DNA of 64,000 bases from CBDBZX01 sp965213645 (GCA_965213645.1 CBDBZX010000008.1:620001-684000); one strand, 5' to 3'. Counted from the stretch's first letter, positions 25,922 through 34,988 are shown. Translations and numbers: made by a program. Notes: generated by a model not told the origin, from the letters alone.

Positions 25922-25968
25922 TATAACCAAGTTGAAAAAGTTGCGCGCTCACGTCGAGCGCTTTTTTT
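25922..25968 (+). ncRNA. Possible 47-base transcript ending in an intrinsic terminator
   Basis: From the predicted start point near 25922 the sequence reaches GCGCTC-ACGTC-GAGCGC (25945-25961) followed by seven T (25962-25968) within 50 bases. No start codon with a ribosome site lies inside. It may be a very small RNA, or a leader whose terminator controls read-through to the 56-residue gene 170 bases downstream, which however has its own promoter-like sequence. Confidence 0.4.
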
Positions 25969-26065
25969 ATTGCTCTCGGTTCTGACTGTCTTTGAGTCTC
26001 GAGCCCCAGAAAATTTCCCAGTGCAACTCTTTGAGAGGTGTGATTTTGCGAGAGGTGTACAAGCC

Positions 26066-26095
26066 TTTACGCACTATTACAGCCCTTGCTACAAT
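26066..26095 (+). promoter_or_regulatory. Promoter for the 56-residue gene
   Basis: TTTACG (26066-26071), 18-base spacer, TACAAT (26090-26095), 42 bases before the ATG at 26138. Confidence 0.5.
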
Positions 26096-26137
26096 GTTCA
26101 CGCCTCCAATTTATAAAATGAGAGAAGGGGGATGCTC

Positions 26138-26308
26138 ATGAACGAAGACCAACGCAGAGACTACAACGCTTTACTTCGCGGCATCAAAGACCAAGCCGAA
26201 GAGATGGAGAACCCGGAGGACGACGGCGAGATGCTCTTTAGCCGGGTGAGAGACCTCTCGAGCAAAGTGGACGAACTGCAAGATTTACTCACCACCATTT
26301 ACAGCTAA
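26138..26308 (+). CDS. Small acidic protein, 56 residues
   Basis: Not a known family to me. It starts MNEDQRRDYNALLRGIKDQA and ends KVDELQDLLTTIYS; it is acidic and predicted to be two helices. AAGGGGG precedes the second of two in-frame ATGs by 7 bases, which is why 26138 is used. A promoter-like sequence lies before it and a strong terminator 15 bases after it, so it is a complete single-gene unit. Confidence 0.7.
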   Translation: MNEDQRRDYNALLRGIKDQAEEMENPEDDGEMLFSRVRDLSSKVDELQDLLTTIYS

Positions 26309-26323
26309 GATGAACCCTAATGT

Positions 26324-26364
26324 GCGTGCAACCGCTCTTCTCGGTTGCACGCCTTTTTCTTTTT
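26324..26364 (+). terminator. Intrinsic terminator
   Basis: Perfect 11-bp stem, GCGTGCAACCG (26324-26334) with CGGTTGCACGC (26342-26352), then CTTTTTCTTTTT. It ends the small-gene transcript and touches the end of the convergent ABC transporter gene. Confidence 0.85.
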
Positions 26365-28144
26365 AATCGCTTGCAAGTGCCCTGCGCGTGGATTTGCTCC
26401 CTGTTTGCACCTGCCACAAGCCCGCGTAGATGCCGCTATCTTCCAGCAGCGTTTCGTGCCGCCCCGCTTCGGCAAGCTGACCATGTTCCAAGACATAAAT
26501 CTTGTCCGCGTTGCGAATTGTTGAGAGTCTGTGCGCGATGAGGATGACTGTGCGGTTCTCTGAAATCTTTTCCAACGAGCGCTGAATCGCCGCTTCGGTC
26601 TCGTTGTCTACGGCGGAGGTTGCCTCGTCCAAAATTAGGATAGGCGGGTCTTTGAGGACCGCCCTCGCAATGGAGATACGCTGACGCTGTCCGCCCGAGA
26701 GCTTCTGACCTCTTTCGCCTACAACCGTGTCGTAACCGTTCGGTAAATCCTGAATAAACTCGTGCGCTTCGGCAATTCTGGCAGCGCGAACGACGCGCTC
26801 TTTACTCGCATCCACATCACCATAGACGATGTTCTCCCAGACTGTACCGTGAAAGAGAAAGACGTCTTGGCTGACGAAGCCGATGGCTTGGCGTAAACTC
26901 TGCATCTGCAAATCGCGCAAGTCCACGCCGTCTAGCGTGACTTGACCGCTCGAGGGGTCGTAAAAACGCAACAACAGCTTGATGAGCGTGCTCTTGCCTG
27001 CGCCCGTCGCGCCGACAATCGCAGTCGTTTGACCTGCACGCATCGTCAGCGAGAGGCCCTTGAGAACGTCGCCGCCATCCCCGTAGGCAAAGCTAACGTT
27101 ACTCAAGCGAATCTCGCCGCGCACGTTCTCTAAGGTTTGCGAGCCGTCGGTCATCTCAGAGGTCGTATCCAAGAGGTTCAGAATCCGCCTCGTTGACGCC
27201 ATCGCCCGCTGGTAGAGGTCAAGGGTCTGCCCGAGCCGCGTCAGCGGCCACAGGAGCCGCTGGGTCATAAAGACCAAGACGCTGTAGACGCCCACCGCCA
27301 TTGCCCCGCTCGTCGTCAAGTAGCCGCCGTACACGAGCGTCGCGATAAAGCCCAGCACAATCGCCATGCGGATAATCGGCACGAAGAGCGAGCTGAGCCG
27401 AATCGCCTTCTTGTTGCTCGCCCGGTACGCTTCGCTGCCCGCTTCGACACGCTTCGCCTCGAACGCCTCCGCCGCGAAACTCTTGATCGTCGCGACGCCG
27501 CTCAGATTGTTGGCGAGCTGTGCGTTGAGGAGCCCCACCCGTTCACGCACCTCGGCGTAGCGCGGCGCGATGCGTTTTTGAAACCGCAACGAGCCCCAGA
27601 TAATCACGGGCATCGGCAAAAAGGCCAGCCACGCCACACCCGGAGCCGCCGCGAAGAAGATTGCGCCGATAATTAAGACCGTCGTAACAAGCTGCACGAT
27701 GTCGTTTGCGCCCACATCCAAAAAGCGCTCCAACTGGTTGATATCGTCGTTCAGAATAGACAAGAGCCCGCCCGTCGAGCGGTCTTCGAAGTAGGCTAAC
27801 TCCAGGTTCTGCACGTGGTCGTATGTCTCCACCCGGAGTTCATGCTGCAACGTTTGCGCTAAGTTGCGCCACAAGACCTCGGCGATGTAGTCTGTGACCG
27901 ATTCCAAACCCCACACGATAAAGGTGAGCGCGGCCAAGACCCAAAGCTGCGTCATGACGTCTGTCAGCCCAAACCGCGCCAAAAACGAATCTTGCTGCTG
28001 CACCACCGTGTCCACCGCGACGCCGATGAGTAAAGGCGGCGTGAGGTCGAAGGCTTTGTTCCACACCGAAGCGACGATGGACCAGACCAGGTGGGCATGG
28101 TGGTTGCGGGCGTAGTGCCAGAGGCGCGTGAGGGGGTGAGACAT
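26363..28144 (-). CDS. ABC exporter, fused membrane and ATPase domains
   Basis: 593 residues, a half-transporter of the multidrug/lipid exporter (MsbA-like) type that should act as dimer. Six membrane segments fall in residues 1-320. The ATPase has Walker A IVGATGAGKSTL, signature KLSGGQRQR, Walker B ILILDEATSAVD and switch histidine LIAHRLST. Its substrate cannot be told from sequence. It stands alone on the strand. Confidence 0.92.
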   Translation of the reverse strand: MSHPLTRLWHYARNHHAHLVWSIVASVWNKAFDLTPPLLIGVAVDTVVQQQDSFLARFGLTDVMTQLWVLAALTFIVWGLESVTDYIAEVLWRNLAQTLQHELRVETYDHVQNLELAYFEDRSTGGLLSILNDDINQLERFLDVGANDIVQLVTTVLIIGAIFFAAAPGVAWLAFLPMPVIIWGSLRFQKRIAPRYAEVRERVGLLNAQLANNLSGVATIKSFAAEAFEAKRVEAGSEAYRASNKKAIRLSSLFVPIIRMAIVLGFIATLVYGGYLTTSGAMAVGVYSVLVFMTQRLLWPLTRLGQTLDLYQRAMASTRRILNLLDTTSEMTDGSQTLENVRGEIRLSNVSFAYGDGGDVLKGLSLTMRAGQTTAIVGATGAGKSTLIKLLLRFYDPSSGQVTLDGVDLRDLQMQSLRQAIGFVSQDVFLFHGTVWENIVYGDVDASKERVVRAARIAEAHEFIQDLPNGYDTVVGERGQKLSGGQRQRISIARAVLKDPPILILDEATSAVDNETEAAIQRSLEKISENRTVILIAHRLSTIRNADKIYVLEHGQLAEAGRHETLLEDSGIYAGLWQVQTGSKSTRRALASD

Positions 28145-28202
28145 GGCTTAGGCTATCGCAGGTTTAGGGGATTGAGGGATGGGCGTGTTACGAATCAGAT
28201 GA

Positions 28203-29072
28203 ATGCTTAAACATGGTAGATTTAATAACTATGTGCCTACCTATTGTGCGTCTGGCGTTATCTCAATGATACAGGGTAATTGGTGGATTCCAGATAACGA
28301 AGAGAAGAAATTTTTTGGCGTTCTAAGCTTTATAGATAATGAAATTCGCCTCGAGCTAACCGGATATGCGAAAGACGCTTCTAACAACCCATCAACCGTA
28401 GAAGAGATTCACGGTTTGACATTTGGGAGCAGTAAGGAAGGCATCAGTAAAGACATTGCAGGAAAATTCTTGGTTTTACAAAACTGTATAAGTCTTGGAA
28501 CTAGCACGAATTACGGTGGAGTCGTACCTCAATATGCGCCAGCTTCAATTAGTCACTTTCGTGCAACGACTGCTTATGTAATTCGAAATTCGAGGTACGT
28601 CAAAAACCTTGCTCCGGAATTCCATGAAATTTGGGTCGGATTTAGCCACCTTCCAGATTTTGCTGCAACCGCAGGTCATTGGGTGGAGGAAACCGATTTT
28701 CTCGACGAGCAGCGTATGAGAGGGTGGAAAGCTTCTTTTAAGGAGTCATCTTTTCCTAACGCAATAATCGATGGAAAGATTGTCGAGTTTAAGCAGAGTT
28801 TCAGCACTCACGGAGACCTCAAACGTGAATGTATGGTCAGACCAACGATCCATTTAAAAATTACTTCTGAAGAGGCGCTGCCCCTACCAAAGTGGCAAAC
28901 TGAGTTCATAACGCCTTTTCAACACTTCTTAACCTTGGCAACCACTCGAGTGAACCATGTGACAGATATAAAAGCGTTTCACTGCGACAATCTTGAGGAG
29001 TATGACCTTGGCGAAGGACAAACAACGACTGCGCCCATCCTAACTGAAATTATTACAAGCGAAATTCCTTAG
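28203..29072 (+). CDS. ApeA-like N-terminal domain protein, probably truncated
   Basis: 289 residues. The opening QGNWWIPDNEEKKFFGVLSF and the late FQHFLTLATTRVNHVTDI match my memory of the N-terminal domain of ApeA, an anti-phage abortive-infection protein. ApeA proteins continue with a C-terminal HEPN RNase domain; here the frame ends without one. The stop TAG (29070-29072) lies in the 5-base target of an IS4-type insertion. Joining the flanks without the IS keeps the same stop, so the insertion itself did not cut the ORF. The start could also be ATG 28266. Lower GC than the neighbours fits a transferred gene. Confidence 0.6.
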   Translation: MLKHGRFNNYVPTYCASGVISMIQGNWWIPDNEEKKFFGVLSFIDNEIRLELTGYAKDASNNPSTVEEIHGLTFGSSKEGISKDIAGKFLVLQNCISLGTSTNYGGVVPQYAPASISHFRATTAYVIRNSRYVKNLAPEFHEIWVGFSHLPDFAATAGHWVEETDFLDEQRMRGWKASFKESSFPNAIIDGKIVEFKQSFSTHGDLKRECMVRPTIHLKITSEEALPLPKWQTEFITPFQHFLTLATTRVNHVTDIKAFHCDNLEEYDLGEGQTTTAPILTEIITSEIP

Positions 29073-30187
29073 TACACGACAATTTTACAAAAAGGAGTTC
29101 TCCCTGAAGAATGTTTAGTGCGTAGCTAAACGAAGGAGAACTCAAATGAAGCATACTGGATTAGTCGAAGCGTTGAAAGAAGTAGGTGTCAACTTGCACA
29201 AGTCGAGGCTCACGTTTCTGAGCATGTTGATGCTGGGTATTGTCGAGGCGAGGACGGTCAATCTCAAGCGCGTGGTCAGCACTATGCAAAGCTGGGCATG
29301 TGAGGCTTCTGTGTATAGACGGGCGCAGCGGTTCTTTGCTGAGCTGGAGCTTGACGAGACACACTTCACGCGCTTCATAGTCAAACTTCTCGACAAGCAG
29401 CGTTACACCTTATGCGTCGATAGAACGAACTGGAAGTTTGGCGTATTCAACATCAATATTTTGATGATTGCTCTAGTCGATGAAGGTATCGCTATCCCCC
29501 TCGCGTTCGTTCTTCTGACTAAACAGGGCAACTCGAACACACTGGAGCGCACTGAGTTGCTCGAACAGGTTTTGGAGGTCATCAAACCTGAGCGCATAGA
29601 GGTCTTACTTGCAGATAGGGAGTTCATTGGTCAAGACTGGTTTGGGTTCCTGATAGACCAAAACATTCCCTTTGCCATTCGCATCCGAGAAAACAGCCTA
29701 GCTGACAACTGGTTTCAACTCGCAGCCTTTTTTCGGCAGCTTGAACCCTTGCAAACGCGAAGCCTCCACCACCGCTACAAGATTTGTGGGTGTGAGCTTG
29801 CCGTTGCTGCAACTAGGAGCTGTGACCAGCAACTCGTCATCATTGTGACCAACCGCAATCCTAGAAAAGCCTTGAGCGCTTACGCCCACAGGTGGCAGAT
29901 AGAGTCTCTTTTCAAAGCCCTCAAGTCGAGCGGCTTCAACCTCGAAGATACCCACCTCAAGGACACCGAGCGCCTCAGCGCCCTGGTCGCTGTGGTTAGT
30001 CTCGCCTTTCTCTGGGCGCTTAAAGTCGGTCACTGGCAACACCGACTCAAGCCTATTCGCATCAAGCCGCACGGTAGACGTGAAAGGTCTGTCTTCCGGC
30101 TCGGGCTTGACTTTATCCGCAGAGCGATCACCAACCTCTCCCTTGACCCTAAGCTCCTACACAGCGCTTTCAGGCTTTTGTCGTGTA
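29073..30187 (+). mobile_element. IS4-family insertion sequence, about 1115 bp
   Basis: Terminal inverted repeats TACACGACAA (29073-29082) and TTGTCGTGTA (30178-30187). Both sides are flanked by CTTAG (29068-29072 and 30188-30192), which reads as a 5-base target duplication. One transposase gene fills it. If an AG/CT pair is counted with the ends, the inverted repeat is 12 bases and the duplication shorter. The insertion sits exactly where two convergent ORFs end. Confidence 0.85.
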
Positions 30188-30192
30188 CTTAG
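29146..30192 (+). CDS. IS4-family transposase
   Basis: 348 residues with a DDE catalytic core: CVDRTNW (first Asp), LLADREFIG (second Asp) and the YREK signature YAHRWQIESLFKALK, in which Y, R, E and K fall at the exact IS4 spacing. It looks intact. AAGGAGAA precedes the ATG. Its stop TAG (30190-30192) is not inside the element but in the flanking target duplication. Confidence 0.92.
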   Translation: MKHTGLVEALKEVGVNLHKSRLTFLSMLMLGIVEARTVNLKRVVSTMQSWACEASVYRRAQRFFAELELDETHFTRFIVKLLDKQRYTLCVDRTNWKFGVFNINILMIALVDEGIAIPLAFVLLTKQGNSNTLERTELLEQVLEVIKPERIEVLLADREFIGQDWFGFLIDQNIPFAIRIRENSLADNWFQLAAFFRQLEPLQTRSLHHRYKICGCELAVAATRSCDQQLVIIVTNRNPRKALSAYAHRWQIESLFKALKSSGFNLEDTHLKDTERLSALVAVVSLAFLWALKVGHWQHRLKPIRIKPHGRRERSVFRLGLDFIRRAITNLSLDPKLLHSAFRLLSCT

Positions 30193-30437
30193 AGCGGATA
30201 GTCAAATCCCTTTTCTGAAATACTCCAAGATTCCGGTTCCTCCTCTTGTGGACGCCAAAAAACTGCATTGAAGTCGAGGAAGAGACGATGCCACTGATTC
30301 TCAAACTTTAAGAAAACGCTAAGAGCGGCTTCTGTGAGCTTTCCTTGATACCAATACTGCTGACATAGAAGAGCTTGGCAGCGCCGCCCTAAAATGTGCG
30401 GAGGGACGCCGACAATATCCAAATCCGGGTCAAGCAT
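30189..30437 (-). CDS. Small hypothetical protein ending at the IS target site
   Basis: 82 residues, family unknown, with many aromatic residues (WYQGKL, FENQWHRLFLDFNAVFW). The stop TAA overlaps the CTTAG target duplication. Removing the IS leaves this stop in place, so the protein is not truncated by it. No strong ribosome site is seen before the ATG. Confidence 0.5.
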   Translation of the reverse strand: MLDPDLDIVGVPPHILGRRCQALLCQQYWYQGKLTEAALSVFLKFENQWHRLFLDFNAVFWRPQEEEPESWSISEKGFDYPL

Positions 30438-30490
30438 GACGTTTTGAAGCTATCTTATAGAGACATCTACTCATATCCAAATTGACCAAA

Positions 30491-31630
30491 TCAAGAGGTC
30501 AACCCCCGCGCAATCACCACCCGCTGAATCTCATTCGTCCCCTCATAAATCTGATTGAGCTTCACATCGCGCAAGAGTTTCTCCACCGGATATTCGTTCA
30601 CGTAGCCGTAGCCCCCGTGAAGCTGGATCGCCTCGTTCGTCACGTCAAAGGCCATGTCCGAGGCGTAGGTTTTGGCAATCGCGGAGGCTTCGGTGTGGGG
30701 CATCCCTTCATCCACGAGCCACGCCGCGTGATAGGTCTGCCAGCGGGCGGTCTCGACGCCGATTTTCATGTTTGCCATCTTGAACTGCAAGGCTTGAAAG
30801 CGGTTGATGGGCTTGCCGAAGGCGCTCCTTTCAGCAGAGTATTTGACACATTCGTCCAGGGCTCGCCGCGCCACGCCCACCGAGCCCGCCGCCACCGGGA
30901 TGCGCGTCTTGTCGAGCGTCTTCATCGAGATTTTGAAGCCGTCGCCGGGCTCGCCTAAGATGTTGGCGGCGGGGACGCGCACGTTGTCGAACACGACCTC
31001 TGCCGTATACGACGCTCGCTGTCCCATCTTGCCGCGAATCTTCTGGTGGGTCATCCCCTCGGGCGTGCCCTCCACGACGATGGCGAGCGTGCCCCGGTGT
31101 TTCTCTTCGGGCGCGTGCGAGGCGAAGACGACGGTGAGGTCGGCTAAACCGCCATTCGAAATCCACATCTTGCTGCCTGTGAGGACGACTTCGTCCCCTT
31201 CAATCTTGGCTCTTGTCTTCATCGCTCCGGCGTCCGAGCCGTTGTCGGGTTCGGACAGGGCAAAAGCGGCGAGTTTGGGTCCTTCTAAAAGAGGTTCTAA
31301 AAAGCGTTTCTTTTGCTCAGGCGTGCCTGCTAAGAGAATTGGCGTTAGTCCGAGTTCGGACGCCATCAAAATCGTGTAGATGCCCATGCAGCCGTAGCCG
31401 AGTTCCTCGCCGATGACGACCTCGTCCATCATGGTTAATCCCAAGCCGCCGTTCTCTTCGGGAATGAGGGTGTTGAGCAAGCCCAACTCGTGCGCTTTGT
31501 GGACGACCTCTTCGGGGTAGCGCTCCTCGCGGTCGTACTGGGCGGCGCAGGGGATGATGACCTCTTTGGTAAACTGCCGTGCTAGGGCTTGGAACTGCCG
31601 CTGGTCGTCGGTAAGGGCGAAGTTGATCAT
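30491..31630 (-). CDS. Acyl-CoA dehydrogenase
   Basis: Flavoprotein that makes the trans-2-enoyl-CoA in fatty acid beta-oxidation. 379 residues; FALSEPDNGSDAGAM and KMWISNG are FAD/substrate signatures, and the catalytic Glu is expected in YEGTNEIQRVV near the C-terminus. AAGGAGA precedes the ATG. It is the third gene of a minus-strand set with a second acyl-CoA dehydrogenase and a small unknown. Confidence 0.93.
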   Translation of the reverse strand: MINFALTDDQRQFQALARQFTKEVIIPCAAQYDREERYPEEVVHKAHELGLLNTLIPEENGGLGLTMMDEVVIGEELGYGCMGIYTILMASELGLTPILLAGTPEQKKRFLEPLLEGPKLAAFALSEPDNGSDAGAMKTRAKIEGDEVVLTGSKMWISNGGLADLTVVFASHAPEEKHRGTLAIVVEGTPEGMTHQKIRGKMGQRASYTAEVVFDNVRVPAANILGEPGDGFKISMKTLDKTRIPVAAGSVGVARRALDECVKYSAERSAFGKPINRFQALQFKMANMKIGVETARWQTYHAAWLVDEGMPHTEASAIAKTYASDMAFDVTNEAIQLHGGYGYVNEYPVEKLLRDVKLNQIYEGTNEIQRVVIARGLTS

Positions 31631-31648
31631 GATTCTCCTTTGGTAGGA

Positions 31649-32020
31649 CTAAACAATAGGACTGGGGAAGACCTCTTCTAAGTCTCGCTCCGACCATTCA
31701 AAGCGAAGCTCGGGTTTGGGAACCATCTGCAAAAAAGGTGCCAAGAGAGCAGGCGTGGGTTCTGGCTTGACTTTAAGAGGTTGCGTTCTGGGTAAATCCA
31801 AGCTCTGCGGCGGTTTCGCGCCTTTGACGAAGCCGGCAAGGTAGCCTTCTACGTTCCACAAGAAAGAACCGTCAAACCAACCTCTTACCGCACCTCTTTC
31901 GTCAGCAAGTTGCTCGTTTTGGACGAAACCGCGCACTTGATTCCCCAACCCATACACCACGCCCGCACCCGTGATGTAAAGCCTTGGCGCTCCGCGCTTG
32001 TCGTAGATAATTCGTCTCAC
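31649..32020 (-). CDS. Hypothetical protein between two acyl-CoA dehydrogenases
   Basis: 123 residues, family not recognised. It begins MRRIIYDKRGAPRLYITGAG and has a proline-rich second half (PEPTPALLAPFLQMVPKPEL). The GTG at 32020 is preferred to a longer frame because it falls 8 bases after the upstream dehydrogenase stop. It is probably co-transcribed with both dehydrogenases. Confidence 0.55.
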   Translation of the reverse strand: MRRIIYDKRGAPRLYITGAGVVYGLGNQVRGFVQNEQLADERGAVRGWFDGSFLWNVEGYLAGFVKGAKPPQSLDLPRTQPLKVKPEPTPALLAPFLQMVPKPELRFEWSERDLEEVFPSPIV

Positions 32021-32027
32021 CTCTTCG

Positions 32028-33176
32028 TCACTGTCTGTCCCGGTACATCTGCCGTGCAATCACCATGCGCTGCACCTCGCTCGTGCCTTCGTAAATTTCG
32101 GTAACGCGAGAGTCCCGAAAATACCTCTCAACCGGATAGTCCTTCGAGTAGCCGTAGCCGCCAAAAATCTGCACCGCTTGATGGGTGATAAAGGACGACG
32201 CTTCGGAGGCGAAGAGCTTCGCCATCGACGCCTCCTGCGTCATGCGAAAGCCGTGGTCTTTGAGCCAGGCGGCGCGGTGGGTGAGGAGGCGTGCGGCGTC
32301 AAGGCGCGTCGCCATATCCGCGAGCTTAAAGCTAATCCCCTGATACTCCCGAATGGGCTTGCCGAAGGACTTGCGCTCATCGGCGTAGTCTTTGGCAGCT
32401 TCAAATGCCGCTCTCGCAATCCCCACCGCCTGCGCCGCGATGCCGATTCGCCCGCCGTCGAGTGAACTCATGGCGATGATGAAGCCCTGTCCCTCTGGAC
32501 CTAAGAGCGCGTCGTCAGAGACGAAGCATTCGTCAAAGGTGACGCTCGTGGTGATGGCGGCGTGCTGGCCCAATTTTTCCTCTGGCTTGCCAAAGCTCAT
32601 CCCCGGCGTGCCCTTTTCGACGACGAAGCACGACACACCTCTTGCGCCTGCGTTAGGGTCGGTTTTCGCCATCACGAGGTAAACGTGCGCCTCGCCGCCC
32701 GAGGTGATCCAGGCTTTTGTGCCGGAAAGCTCAAAGCCACCCTCGACCTTTTTCGCTCTGGTCGTCATCGCCACCGCGTCCGAACCCGAATGAGGTTCGG
32801 ACAAACAGAACGAGCCTATCCACTCGCCCGAGGCGAGTTTGGGTAGGTAGGTTTCTTTTTGAGCGTCCGTACCATAAGTCAGAAGCATCGTTTGAGGTAA
32901 GCCGTTGGTCACGCTCATAATGGTGCCGTGGGCGGCGTCGGCGGCGGAGATTTCCTCGAGCAAGACCACATAAGAGAGCGTGTCTAAACCCGTACCACCG
33001 TACCGTTCCGGTGTGGTGACGCCTAAAAGCCCCAACTCGCCCATCTGCCGCAAGGTCTTCCAGGGAAAGCAGGGTTTTTTGTCGAGCTGTGGGGCAACCG
33101 GGGCGATTTCACTTCTGGCGAAGTCACGCACGGCGCGCTGCATCATTAAGAGGTCATCGGAAAGGGCGAAATCCAT
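32028..33176 (-). CDS. Acyl-CoA dehydrogenase
   Basis: 382 residues, clear paralogue of the gene at 30491. FCLSEPHSGSDAVAM and TKAWITSGG are the flavin/substrate motifs, QIFGGYGYSKDYPVER and YEGTSEVQRMV the C-terminal ones with the catalytic Glu. Short-chain or branched-chain substrates are typical for this subtype, but the chain length cannot be set from sequence alone. First gene of the set. Confidence 0.93.
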   Translation of the reverse strand: MDFALSDDLLMMQRAVRDFARSEIAPVAPQLDKKPCFPWKTLRQMGELGLLGVTTPERYGGTGLDTLSYVVLLEEISAADAAHGTIMSVTNGLPQTMLLTYGTDAQKETYLPKLASGEWIGSFCLSEPHSGSDAVAMTTRAKKVEGGFELSGTKAWITSGGEAHVYLVMAKTDPNAGARGVSCFVVEKGTPGMSFGKPEEKLGQHAAITTSVTFDECFVSDDALLGPEGQGFIIAMSSLDGGRIGIAAQAVGIARAAFEAAKDYADERKSFGKPIREYQGISFKLADMATRLDAARLLTHRAAWLKDHGFRMTQEASMAKLFASEASSFITHQAVQIFGGYGYSKDYPVERYFRDSRVTEIYEGTSEVQRMVIARQMYRDRQ

Positions 33177-33399
33177 GTTAGAGCACCCTAAGGTTAGATA
33201 AGGTCATCCATTCAAGTATACGACGTGAACGTTCTCACCGGGATATAACCTCTTCTTAGGACGTACAAACAAGGGGCAGGCAACTCGAGGCGAGCAACTT
33301 GAAGTGGGCAGCTCGAGGCGGGCAAGAGAAAGATACGCCTGCACCAATCTTCGCTTAAAGCGTCCGTTATAATCCTCAAACACCTGGAGGATAACCGTT

Positions 33400-33732
33400 A
33401 TGACCGCCAAAGAGATGCTCTACAACATGCCCTGCGCTTTCAACAGCGAAGCCGCTAAAGACACCCGAGCCACCGTGCAGTTCGATACCGAAAACCCCGT
33501 CTATCACACCGTTAACGGTGGCGTGATGGAGGTGCATGACGGGCAAGCGGAAAATCCAGACGTGACGATTAAAATCAGTGGGGAAGACCTCGTCAAGCTC
33601 GTGCGGGGCGAACTGAACGCAATGGCGGCGTTTATGGGCGGCAAGCTCAAGGTGCAGGGGAATATGGCGTTGGCGCAGCAACTGGTGAGCCTGGTGGACC
33701 GTGCGAAGCTCACGCAAAATGGTGAGGGTTGA
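33400..33732 (+). CDS. SCP2 sterol-carrier domain protein
   Basis: 110 residues forming a single SCP2 lipid-binding domain: VHDGQAENPDVTIKISGEDL and AAFMGGKLKVQGNMALAQQL are typical. Such proteins bind acyl-CoA or other lipids in the cytoplasm. It is divergent from the acyl-CoA dehydrogenase genes, which supports a role in lipid metabolism. GGAGG precedes the ATG. Confidence 0.88.
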   Translation: MTAKEMLYNMPCAFNSEAAKDTRATVQFDTENPVYHTVNGGVMEVHDGQAENPDVTIKISGEDLVKLVRGELNAMAAFMGGKLKVQGNMALAQQLVSLVDRAKLTQNGEG

Positions 33733-33820
33733 GGGGTTGAATAAGTAGGAGCAGAGGCGTGTGAAAGTGTTTATATCACCCTTTACGAGGAGCACATACG
33801 ATGTTCTTCGGAGGTTTGAT

Positions 33821-34840
33821 GTGAAACGTTTTTCACTCTGTTTATTCATTATCTGTACGGGATTTCTCGCCGCGTGCTCGAGCGATTCGCAATCACCACG
33901 GCTCACCGAAACGGAAACGCAGGGGGCGTTAGATGACCTTTTGGCTGACGTGATCAGGCTCGCGCCTGACCCGCAGAGCGACTCGAGCTTAGCTGCTTTG
34001 GGCGAGCTGAACATACCCGACCTCAGCGAACTCGGCGCAGTGGAAGGTCGCTTGCCACGCGGCATGTACAGCTACGATCCAGACACGAGCGAGTATCTCC
34101 TCGTAAGCTCGTCGGATGACCTCATTGTCTCGTGGCCTTACGAAGACCCGGACGGAGGTGAAGCCGTTGCGAGCATGGTGTTCGACTGGAACGCGGACGG
34201 AGCGACCGTTCAAGCCGCGATACCGGGAACGGATGAGCGTCAAGAGATGCCTACGGGCCTTAACTTCAAGCTGAGCGCGTCAGGTGAGGTCGTTGCTGAC
34301 ATCGACGCGAAGGCTACCTATCCCAATAGACCCGGTTGCGGCGTCACGGTGGAGCCCTCGAGCCTAAGCATAGGCGGCAGCGGCAGCTTTTTGAAGCTTT
34401 CCGACATAGGGTACAGTGTGACCGACAGCAGCGTTACTACCCAAGGCTCGGTTGCATTAGAAGACAACAGCTTAGGCTTTGCGTGGCGGGTGCAGGCCAA
34501 CGGCAGCATCACGCGCGAAGACTGCGCCCCTACAGATTTTGCGCTGCAGGGTGGCGAGGTCAGCCTCACGCTGTCGGTGCAGGGCGAGCGCTACGCGCTG
34601 GCCTTTGGCGTCAACAGCGTTGACGTTGAGGCGGGCTCGCTGGTTCTTACGGATGGTGCGCTCACGGTCAGAAGCCGCGTCGCCGTCGCCTTTGCGGGTA
34701 CGTTAGACGACAGCAACGAGAACGGTGTTCCGGGGGAAAACGTGACCCTCACCTTCAAGGGACAAGAGACGGCGACGCTCGAGCAACTCCTGCAAGGCAG
34801 CAGCATGTTGAACCTAGCGCTCCGTACACTTAGAAGATAG
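33821..34840 (+). CDS. Lipoprotein of unknown function
   Basis: 339 residues with a lipoprotein signal peptide: KRFSLCLFIICTGFLAAC, lipobox LAAC. After the cysteine there is a Ser/Asp-rich stretch and then beta-rich sequence with no family I recognise. GGAGG at 33810-33814 lies 6 bases before the GTG at 33821, which decides the start over an in-frame codon at 33761. A strong terminator follows 15 bases after the stop. Confidence 0.75.
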   Translation: MKRFSLCLFIICTGFLAACSSDSQSPRLTETETQGALDDLLADVIRLAPDPQSDSSLAALGELNIPDLSELGAVEGRLPRGMYSYDPDTSEYLLVSSSDDLIVSWPYEDPDGGEAVASMVFDWNADGATVQAAIPGTDERQEMPTGLNFKLSASGEVVADIDAKATYPNRPGCGVTVEPSSLSIGGSGSFLKLSDIGYSVTDSSVTTQGSVALEDNSLGFAWRVQANGSITREDCAPTDFALQGGEVSLTLSVQGERYALAFGVNSVDVEAGSLVLTDGALTVRSRVAVAFAGTLDDSNENGVPGENVTLTFKGQETATLEQLLQGSSMLNLALRTLRR

Positions 34841-34855
34841 CGAAACTCTCACCTT

Positions 34856-34891
34856 TGAGCAGCTAAGTAAATCTTAGCTGCTCATTTTTTT
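34856..34891 (+). terminator. Intrinsic terminator
   Basis: Perfect 12-bp stem, TGAGCAGCTAAG (34856-34867) with CTTAGCTGCTCA (34873-34884), followed by seven T. Confidence 0.88.
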
Positions 34892-34988
34892 GCTGACTCG
34901 AGTCATCCGGTCTTATGTCAACGTGACTATCTTGTTCAACTGTCCATATTGGTAAGCCGCGCTGGAAATGTCATAGAAAGAGGCAAAT

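Noticed and set aside
29073..30192. IS4 insertion as the cause of truncation of the ApeA-like gene
   Set aside because: Joining the flanks at the target duplication keeps the same TAG stop, so the ORF was already this length before insertion.
33376..34065. Minus-strand 229-codon frame across the SCP2 and lipoprotein starts
   Set aside because: It overlaps two well-supported genes and their ribosome sites and shows no family features.
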